Origin: Adenophora triphylla var. japonica
Lineage: Eukaryota > Streptophyta > Magnoliopsida > Asterales > Campanulaceae
Assembly (NCBI GenBank): GCA_022495995.1
Contig: JAFEMH010000335.1
Span: 670,001-734,000, forward strand
Direction: 5' to 3'
Length of the DNA stretch: 64,000 nt
Under the pieces are notes generated by a model that did no database searches, had not been told where the DNA came from, and worked only from the letters and a program-made list of their open reading frames with translations. Within the stretch, counting starts at the first letter, position 1. Each line of letters begins with the position of its first letter. Shown one piece after another: positions 34,201-45,200 of this stretch. Made by a program: the position numbers and the translations under genes.

Positions 34201-36181
34201 AACTATGTCATCTCCGAACTCACCCTCAGTAAACACCTTATGATGAATTGCACCACCTATTGTTCCCGTTGGATCCTATCAATTTTACCTTAATTAGTAA
34301 GATAAGACACATACTAATCATGCTAGAAAACATACAAAACTCATATGCTAACCTTCAAAGTCACCGTAGCGTCACCAAATTCATTTCGTGTGATGGACTT
34401 GACAACACCAACGGCAACATTAATCCTATCAAATCCATTAGGAAATCCGCCCGTGACAGTATTGAAAGGGGTAGCAGCAATCATACCATCGCCACTGAGC
34501 AGTTCAAGTGCGGAGAGCCAAGGACTTCTTTCGAAATCTTTATCCTCCTTGGGATCTTCAATCGCTCTCCTCACATACTCTTGGGTCGGAATCAGAGGTT
34601 CCTGAGAGGATCCCCCTCTCTGACGATCGAGGTTTCTGCGGCGCAAAGCCAAGCGCACGTCACCGAGTGGACCGGGGAATCAGACGCTCTCCTTCGCGTT
34701 GAGACAGATTTATTTGAGAGAGGTGAGAGGGTTGAGGGTTAGATGTTTGGCCTTTTTCAAAATGAGGACTGAGATTAGAAGAATTTTTGAGTCTACGATC
34801 CATATTTCAGAGAGGAGAGAGGGTTGAGGGTTAGATGTTTGTAATGAAACTACTCCTTCCTTTTAAAGGGGAATTCAAATTTGATAAATCCGGCATTAGC
34901 AGTGCCGGATGTAAGTTAAGATAAATCCGGCATTGACGGTGCCGGATTTGTCGATGAAGATAAGATCGGCATTGGCGGTGCCGGATTTGAACGTATATTA
35001 TAAATGTTCAACCTATCTTCAATTAATGCACTTTTTCTTCATTACGGTTTTTGTCATATATGTGCGGGTGCACACAGTACCAACACACGAGTTGTAACAC
35101 TACCAATTTTAACATGGAAAATCGGGACAAATGGGGCGATCGCCCCTTTCCATCCGCGCGTTCGCGCAAAGTTACTTGGAATTTTGGGAGCGATCGCTCC
35201 AATAAGAGGGCGACCGCTCCAAAGCCAAAGCGAGCCAATAGCGTGTAATACTCCCTCCGTCCCAAAATGTTTGTCCCATTTTTGATTTTCAATTAACCCG
35301 TTATTGTATAAAACTCTTGTAATACTCCTCCGTCCCAAAATGTTTGTCCCATTTTTGACTTTTTTGTTGAACCCGTTATTGTATAAAATGAAAAATATTA
35401 TAATTACAGTGATTGCACATATGCAGTGTATTATCAAAATGTCTAATACATTTTGATCAAGAGCTGGTAATTTATTTTAGGATAAATAATTTCAAAACTT
35501 GAAGATAAATTTTATGATTGCAGCGATCCAAAAATAAATTTTTAACATAACACAATGTTTGCTTAAATTAAATAATGTTTCTTTGAAAACAAACATCAGC
35601 CATACCACCAGGCACAATACAAGAAGGGAAGAAATAAAATCGATTTAGCGAGTCAAACAAAGAGGAAATTAACAACAAGTTTGTTACAAACCAAAAATAA
35701 AGATGTCTTTGGGACACACCCCAACATAAAACCAAGTTTGCATGCCAACAAAGGCATGACGAATTAAAATACAAACCAAATATGAAATATTGTTTATGAG
35801 GATCCCCTCATCAAATTAAGCCACAAACCAAAGATGAAATTAACTAAGAGTTTTAAAATTCAACAAAAAACATTAATCTTCAGAAATGTCCACCATAGCC
35901 CGACCCATCTCCCGGTGGTGGTGGTGGCATCCGTCCAAGGATATTCTGGAGCAATCGAGTCTGCTCCTCCTGTACACGATCATGTTGTGACATCCAAACA
36001 TTTTGTTGTGCCCTCCAAGCTTGGTTAGTCTCAATCTCCGCATCCACGCGGACGGATAAATGTCCAAAATCTGCCCTCAGATCTCTAATTTGACTCTCCA
36101 CGTAGCCAACCTGCTCTGACGGATAATAGCGGCCTCGGCCAGGGTGCTCGCCACTCCTCCTCCTCCTCCTACTCCTCCTCC

Positions 36182-36225
<44 letters not shown>

Positions 36226-39200
36226 TCCAGCGTGAGGTCTCCTAGATGACCCCTCACCCCTCTTTACATTCTGACATTTAGTGGTGAGGGTGAATAAGTT
36301 AATCTTTGGACCTCCTCTAATGTCCTTGTTCACTAACCTGAAGTTAAATCCCGATTTTGTTATCAGGGATGTGATCAACAATGGAAAATTATAGTTCGTA
36401 TTAGCCATACCCTTAGCCGTGTTCCATATCTCCTTACTGATTATTTTTCCAAAATCAATTATTTTTTGTTGAACTATCATGTGCATTAGAAATGCACGTC
36501 TCCAATTAACCTCATTAAAATGAGAGGAGGGGAGGATCCTCTCACAAATAAATCTATGAAGATACTTCATCCAATTATCCATGTCTCGAGCCTTTACAAC
36601 TACCCCCTTCTTCACATTCCTAGGGTCAATTACCCCAAAAGTCGGAGCTAGCAAATGCAAATTTTCCCTAACTTTTTTTCCTATCCTCTCCATCTCTTTG
36701 GTGTACTCACACCCATCCTCCTCAATGTTAGTGGCTAACCCGTAATGTTGATTAATGGCATCCCTATCATAATTAACCTCTAGCCCCCGCACAAAAGACT
36801 GTCCCGTATTCCCCCGTTCAAAAACATTAGCATAAAATTCTTTGACTAAAAGTGAACTTCCATAGTTTGGGGGCTTACTCCCCAACTTTCCCCAATTGTA
36901 TAGGGTAACAAAACCATCTAAATACAAGCCATTAAAATCAAATTCCCTCTCCGGGTTGAATGGCTTGTTTTCATATAACTCAAAGAATTGTTGAGCTTGA
37001 ATCCCAACAAATTTAGCAGCATCATACGGGGGACCGGGAGGGGTTGGAGTGTTGGTGGTAGTGGTTCGTGATCTTTTAGGAGGCATTGTCAATCAAAACT
37101 CAAAGATAAAAAATTGGAAGCTTACTTTTGAATTGGCCGGAAATTCGCCGGAAGGTCGCCGGAATTTCGCCGGAGTCTTTGTCTTGAAAAACAAACGTGT
37201 GACAATCTTCAAAATGCACCTCAAACCTTGAATGTGTGCTTCAAAATGGATGATTAATTAATTTTGGGGTTGAAGAAAATTGGATTTGGGGTTGAAGAAG
37301 ATTGAATTTGGGGTTTGAAATTTGAAATTTTAGAGAGAGAGAGAAAAGGAGGCGCCCGGTAGGGTTATTTGATTGGGAGAGGGGAGGTTTTGGGATAAAT
37401 CGTGCTTTGGGAAATCCGCGTAGAGGGCGATCGCGCCGGGTTTAGTGAGCGATCGCGCCTTTTCTCTGTAGAAAGAGGGCGATCGCTCGTATATTGGGGT
37501 GATCGCGCATATGGAATTTATTATTTGTTTTTTAAGAAAAATAAATTTTTAATAAAAGAATCCGAATTAGAATTTCCGGATTACATTAGAGCGATCGCCC
37601 TCTATAAGGAGCGACCTCCCTCTTGTCCGTCCCTCTTTTGTCAAATTTCAATCGGTTTTTAACCTTTTTCGTTAGTTTTTAGAATTTTCATCGGTTTTTA
37701 ACGTTTTCGGTTAGTTTCTCGAAGTCCAGTTAGTTTTAGAATTTCCAGATCGGTTTTAACGTTTTCGGTTAGTTTTCAGAAATATCAGTCCATGGCAAGC
37801 TTTCATGAAATTAAAATTAACAATAATAAAAGAATAAGTTTTATAGAAAATTGACCACATCCCGGTCACGTAGGATACCGATCAAGGATAATTAGACGGG
37901 GTAAATTCATCGGGGATTGCGAATCCTACTCCCTCTCCTCGGCATACGACGACCACCCGATCTAGATTGTTGAGATGAGGATGAGGATGATCCATCGGGA
38001 CTTTTCGAAAACCGCACACGAGGCAAATGGAAACTAGGCCTAAATCCCGGAATCCCGAATGTACGCTCGGGCGTCGATTATAATTGCTAGAAGAAGGGAA
38101 GGAGCTACGAGGCGATTGCGTGAAATCAAAGCGATTCATCAATTCGGTAAAAGAATTACCGGTCTGTGCAGGTGAACTCATGTCGGCTGAACTCAACCGA
38201 TGCATATCACCGTATTGATCCCGCATCTCGGCTCATCCTGCAGTTGGTAATCCGCCACGCCTACGAACCCGATTCTCCCTCTGTGGCTCCTCTTCGGCGG
38301 TATGATCAACCGTTGGGGGAGCTTGGGCTTGCGATCGTTCTTTGCTCCCTAATATGTGTCGGTGTGTTAGTGACACATTGTTGAGTGTAATTCGCCGGGT
38401 CTTCCAAGGATGTGGCATTACATTTGTATATGTACATCCCTTGGAGACTTTGAATCTGTTCAAAACAATGAACTAAAATTAATTAATACGGAAAAATGGT
38501 ATTGTTTTTTGTAAAATCATTGTATGTAATATATAACTTACCACACCCTCATAACCAGTTGAACGTGGCTGAACCACTAGTCCCTCCACATTAGACGAAT
38601 TATGGATGAGCGATCGAGTAATACGCCTATACCATGTCAAATAGGGGTGATGGTAACTCATATCCACTTCACCAAACTCTCCATCAACGACATTAAACTC
38701 CCGTTCATTCCACCTTGCTATGTGCTGATCATGTTGTTGCATCCAGTTAACGCCTGACCGACCTTGCCGACTAATCCGATGCAAGTCCAAACCGGTGTCG
38801 CGGTCATCGAGCACACCTTGAACCATCCCAAATTGTCGCATTACGCGATGCGGAAAGTGCCATTCAACCCTCTCAAAGCGGATGAGGGCACCTTCGCCCT
38901 CCATATAGCTTGGCCACTGAAGGCGAAATTCGGAGCGGCACACCGTTGTATGGGCGCCACACAACGATCCTTCTCTAAATATGACAAGCGGGTCTCGATA
39001 GCCTTGCGGGTTATGGGCGATCCACGAAGTATACGACAATGGACCCTTTCACCTACATATGAAACAATTGACATAAAAATAATGAGTAAAAAAGCGATAT
39101 ATTACAAAACAGATCATTTACAAAATGAAGTAATTGAAATATACCTGTAACCCACTGGTTGCAATCCAGTAAGTGTTATTTCTGTATGTCTCCTAGGTTG

Positions 39201-42200
39201 TGTACACAACAACCTCTCTCATGCCCAAAGCTATAAAAAAAAATTATCATTACTTACAAAACAGATTAAGCCCACTAGCATAATGTAATCATTTATAATT
39301 GACATACCTGTACAATGGTTAAGAAGCCACCACACCCTTTCGAATCGTCTTTGAGATGCTACACACATCTCCCTATACAAGAAGGCCAACGCTCCACTAC
39401 CCCAACTATACTGACCAATATTATTTATTTCCCTAAGAAGTGCGAGGTACATCAACTTCACTAGGTTATCAGACGAGACGGGCATAATGTATGACCCCAA
39501 TAATAAGAAAATGTATGCTCGAGTATATGTCTCAATCATATGCTCGGACGCATTATTGGGAAGCTGTTCAAAATGAGGGAAGTGTCCTAGAACCCATCTC
39601 ATTGATATCATTCCACCTCTTTTGATGTCTGCAGTTGAGGGTGCAACCCCAAATAACTCCTCAACAATCTCAACCCATGCCCCCGCACTCCTACTAGTTT
39701 CTGAACTAGTCACCGCCATTCCGTCTACAGGAAGACCACACAACATGCCAATATCCTCTAAGGTGATGGTCATCTCCCCTACAGGTAAGTGAAAAGTGTG
39801 GGTCTCTGGACGCCATCTTTCAATCAAAGCCTCAATCAAATGCCAATCATATTGTATATGACCTAATAAATACACTCCATAAAATCCAGTATTTATAAGC
39901 TTCTCTTCTATCCTCCAATCAACTCTAGGTGGAAGTACTGGACCACGCCTAGGTCTTAAATTGGGTAACTCTTGTCCCTCCCAAATATATTTAGATCTAT
40001 GTGTATCCTGAGAAGTCAATACATGAGGATCGATTGGCCCATGATCAATAAATTGTTGTTGTACATGTTGATTCATCTGAAATAAAAAAATTTAATAGTA
40101 ATTAAATTTAAATGGGATTTAAAGTTTTGCTACATTTAAATAGAAAAATTGCAACATGTTTGTCAAAGTAATTATAACAAACACTTTATTTTAAACCTAA
40201 CTTAAGAAAATTCTAACTAGGCAAAAATTAAATTACAATTGTTTAATTCATTGACAATCAAAAATTAAGTACATAAATCATTTTAACAACAAAATATAAA
40301 AAATGCACAAATAAAAATTCTTAAAAAAATTTATATAGCTAAAATTAACAACTCAAAACAAATTAAAAAAAGAAATATAACTAACCATTTTTAAGTACCA
40401 AACTAACACTTTCTCTCACAACTCTTTAAACTTCTTCTCTTCTCCTTCTCCTTAATTCTTTCTTTCTCTATCTCACTCTTTGCACTCCTTCTTCTTCCTT
40501 TCTTCCATGAACAATAAGAGTTAATGGTAGTAGGAATTCAAAATTTGAATCCGGAAATGGCAGCCCCGGATTCAAATTAAAGCAAATCCGGAATTTGCAT
40601 TTCCGGATTTGAAGATACGCATCTAAGGAGCGATCGCCCCTTAAGTAGAGCGATCGCCCTCTCCTTTTTTCAGAATATATTTTTTTTATTTGCTTTATTT
40701 CTTTTTTGGAAAAAAATAAAAATAGAATCCGGAATTGGTACCGCCGGAGTACACATGAGTGATCGCTTTATTTTAGGGCGCGATCGCCCCCTATTTACGG
40801 AATTATTATTTTCGGAAATTCAATTTTGGAAAACAAAAAAAAAAAAATCAAATCTGGAATTGGTAATTCCGGATTTCATAATCCGGAATTACCAATTCCG
40901 GATTTCAAGTCAAAAGTGCTAGTTTGGTACTTAAGTTTTTGAAAATGTTATTTTGATATATAAATTTTTAAAAAGCTATATTTAAAAAAAAAATCCCTTG
41001 GCTAACTCTTTCCAAAATTAATATTTTCCATATTTTAAATTTTATTTCACATTTAAAATATTTTATTTAATTGAAAAGACATTTTAATAATTAAAATAAA
41101 TAATTTTAAATATTTATAAAAAATATCTCTTTTTAAAAAAAATTATTTAATTTCAGTTATCATCTTATCATATGTAGCAAATGAAAATATGACACAAGTG
41201 AAAATAGATCTTTTTTAAAATTAAATAATTATTTTTTTAAAAAAAGATATTTTTTATAAATATTTAAAATTATTTATTTTTATTATTAAAATGTCTTTTC
41301 AGTTAAATAAAATATTTTAAATGTGAAATAAAATTTGAAATATGGAAAAAAAAATCAATTTTGATACCTTTGCTAACTCTTTCCATTGGAAATGAAAATG
41401 TAGTACCCTATGAATAGTACTTGAAAGATACCAAAATTTAATTTTGATAGTTGCCCTAAAAAGTGATTAGTTTGATATATAGCTTGACATGTGTATTTTG
41501 GTATATACCTTTCTAAAAGTGTATTATTTGAAAAAAAAAATCAATTGGTTGATAAAAAACTTAATATTTGGATATTAAAAAATTTGTGAGGACAAATAAT
41601 TTTAAAATTTTAATTAAAAAAAAAAGACTTTCATTTTTATTTCAGATCAAAAATAGAATAATGAGCATCATTTTGGAGTGAAGAGATGAAGCTGTTAATT
41701 TTTGTCTTGTCAGTTTACATCATAATTAAGCTTAAAATGATAATTTTTTTGGTTCCAAAATAAAAGAATAATTTACTCTTGGTCCCAAAAATGAATTAAT
41801 GTCTGATTTTACTTTTGGTCCCAAAAATGAATTAATGTCTGATTTTACTTTTGATCCATAGCAAAATTAGTCATTTATCATCATCCATCATGGATGATGA
41901 TAAATGAATAAAAATAAATGTCTTAAATAGTGACCATATTTATATAATATTATTTGTATATAATAATTTCCTAAATAGTGACCATATTTATATGTTAATT
42001 TTATTTATGTAAAATAGTGTAATGATTTTTTATTTTCATATATCATATAATAGATCCTCTATTTTTTAAAGGAAAAAAAAAAATCAGTATTGTATTGTAA
42101 AATTATAATATTTCTTACATTTTCTTGAAGTAAACGGGAGACTCATCCTTATTTATACATTTGGTACGCTTACTGGGGCGCCCTCATAAAATTCTAAAAA

Positions 42201-45200
42201 ATATAATTAACTAACAATATACTCTTATTGATGCATTAATAATTTTAAAGTTATATGATTATCATTTTTTCAAAGTTTAACAAAATTCATTATAAAATTT
42301 AAAATGAGATTTTTTTTTATGGGATGGAGAAGATAATAGTTTTGGAAATTAATTGCAATTTTGAGATGATATAGTATTAAAGAAATTCATTTGGCCAAAG
42401 AACTCTATCGACATTCGGTATTCTTTTTTATATAAAAAGTCAGGCGCTGAATCCCGATCAAATCAAAGACACTTTCAAGTCTCACTAGTCTTAGTCTTAG
42501 TCTTAGTCTTAGTCTTGTAATAGCTAAATGCATTCATTAATAAAAAACAACATTTTTTTTCTTTAGAGAAATCCATTTGAATTACCTGGTCATTAATGTG
42601 CCATATCACTATTATCACCGATTCTTGTTTTTTGTTTTCTGGGTTGTGGGGAGGGGGGCTTTAAATGTTATTTCTTTTATTTTATATTGCTTGTTTTATT
42701 ATTAGACATGCAAAATATTTTTATTTGATATTTTTTTTTATGTTATTTGTACCATTAGTTATAAAATTATACTAATTAATATTTTATTTTGAAAATTATA
42801 TCTTTATTTTCTTATGTCAGACTCCAATAATTCTCAACAACGTGAAATTCTTTGGACATGTTTTATTGGGTACTTGAGTTAGTACCGATTTTGAAAGGGC
42901 ATGGATAGTTGCATATGGTACAAAAGTTGATTTGTTTTGTACCCTACTTCTAGCTACCCCTACCCATATGTCATAAAATTGTTTTTTGCATGCAACGCAG
43001 AAATTCAATGCCTCCCGTACATATATATACTCCATCCGTCCACTTACTTACTTCACACTTTCTTTTTTGAGCGTTCAAATACATACTTCACACTTTGTTT
43101 TTTTTACCAAAAATGGAAAGTTTTTATTATTAAAATATTAACCCTATCCCACTCATTCTCTCTCCTACATTATTTTAATACTCACAACACCATTATAATT
43201 TACTATTCTCTCCACTCATTCTCTCTCCTATTTTACTTTTACACTCACAATATTTATATTATTATTTTTTTCCTTAATTCACGCGTGAATAGTAACTGTG
43301 AAGCAACAAAGTGGACGGAGGGAGTATATAACAGTATAGCCATGTGAATCTGTGATGCCTGATAAAATGATGCAGTACATGCTACTCCGTCCCTTTCAAA
43401 AATGTACAAAAATAGATTTTATACGAAAATTAAGAAAAATGTATAGTGAAACACTCCCTCCATCTCATATCCATCTCATATAAGATTTCACAAATGAGTT
43501 TTACACGAAAATTAATAAAATGTGTAAGTGGTGTAAGTGTTGTGTGTAAAGTGAGGTAATAGAGAGAAGGTAGGGTAGAGAATATTAAATTGATTGTTAT
43601 TATAAGTATAAAAGTAAAGTATGAGAGAGATGAGCGGGAGGAATAGTAAATGTTCTTTGTCATTTTAGGGAAGTGAAATCTTATATGGGACGCCAAAAAT
43701 GGCAAAAGTGAAATCTTAGACGTAGGGTAAGTGTTATGAGTATAAAAAGTGAAGTAAGAGAAAGAAAGGGTAGAAAATAAGAGTAAGAGAATAGTTATTG
43801 TGATTATTACAAGTGTGTTTTATAAATAAAGAAGTATTATAAATATTTTATTTTGAGAGTGTCCTTTTATTTTAAATGATACACTCAAAACAAGAAATTG
43901 TCCATTTTCTAGTGATATGGAGAGAGTATGAACTTTCAAATGGGTATTCGTATTATGCATGTGGAATAAAAAAAATACTTCTTCCATTTCAAAATAAATG
44001 TTTAAAAAAATGATACAAATTCTCTTCTGATCAAAAGGCAAATTTGAATTAATTTTTTTTTTTGAACATTTATTTTGAGTTGGAGATAATAGTATTTTCT
44101 AAACATTAACATTAGGCGAAACTGGTTTTATAATTTTAAAATTTTTTACCCCTCAGTTAATACGACTATCAATTTTACTATGTAACTATATTTAAAATGT
44201 AAATAAGGAATGGGCTAAAATTGATATTTATACCATTAAAATGTTAGTTCTTCGGTTAAAACTGTTAAATTTATCACACAGTAATGTTACTATTTTAACG
44301 ATGACATGCCGTTTTAATAATAAAATTAGCAATGTTAAAACCTTAAGAAATCCAATTTTATGAATATTTTTTTAGAAATTCATTACATGAAAAGAAGACG
44401 GTACTTGTGTGAAATTTCCTAAAAATAGCATAATTGATGATGCAGGTCGTTTTATGGGTAGTTATCCCATCTCTACTGGAAAAAGGTTCAACGACGGAAA
44501 CGATGACAGTTTTCCTAATCATGTTTCTGTTTCAATACTTGCCCAAAATTTATCACTCAGTCCGCCTCTTGCGTCGCATGCAAAATCTCTCCGGCTACAT
44601 TTTTGGAACTGTTTGGTGGGGAATCGCCCTCAACTTGATCGCTTACTTTGTTGCCTCACATGTAAGATCAATTTCATTACTTCAATTCCTCCGAAAATAA
44701 ATGTCATACTTTGACCTTTTTTTGTCAACGTAGTTGACCTTTGACTAACTCTATTGAGCTAGCGATATATAGGCCGTGGGGGCATGTTGGTACTTGCTAG
44801 GGATCCAGAGGGCAGCGAGATGTTTGAAAGAGCAATGCATGGAAACAAACGGATCATGTAGCGTTAAAACGCTAGCTTGTGATGAGTCTATATATTACGG
44901 AACTACAAGCCTTGTGAAAGATTTGAGTAGAGAATTATGGGGCGAGAACAAAAAAGCAAGGTCTGCCTGTCTACAACAAGATAACGGGATTTTTGATTAC
45001 GGAGCTTATAAATGGACAGTTCAACTTGTTACAAACGAAAGTCGTTTGGAAAAGGTTCTTTTTCCTATCTTTTGGGGCCTAATGACTCTCAGGTAACCAA
45101 ACATTTAATTCACTTTTGTTTGGGCTTGTTTCCTTTTTCGTTAAATAGTTAACGAGAATTTGTTTACGTTCATGATAAAACAGTACATTTGGGAACTTGG

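Larger units (their letters stand above)
31456..41542. mobile_element. Mutator-like element (MULE) carrying four gene units, in CNGC4 intron 1
   Basis: A 9-bp duplication AATTGGTTG flanks it (31447-31455 and 41543-41551). Both ends read inward as RATTTTTTTTTYCAAATAATAYAC. Long terminal inverted repeats follow: 31456-31850 pairs with about 40700-41542, with the right copy enlarged by a fold-back insertion. Contents are a MuDR transposase on + and, on the minus strand, a HROB-like fragment, a 'putative plant transposon protein' gene and a PMD gene. The transposase is broken, so the copy is not autonomous now. PMD genes are known passengers of MULEs; the other combination is discussed under findings. 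Confidence 0.85.
41543..44445. other. Rest of CNGC4 intron 1
   Basis: It contains a 38-bp direct duplication (about 41779-41856, GGTCCCAAAAATGAATTAAT twice), a (GTCTTA)n run and a cluster of Stowaway-like MITEs. No gene is seen. Confidence 0.65.

Noticed and set aside
31763..40787. GCGATCGC repeats as a sign of cyanobacterial DNA
   Set aside because: HIP1 is this octamer, but the sites are inside a plant MULE with plant-type genes and introns.
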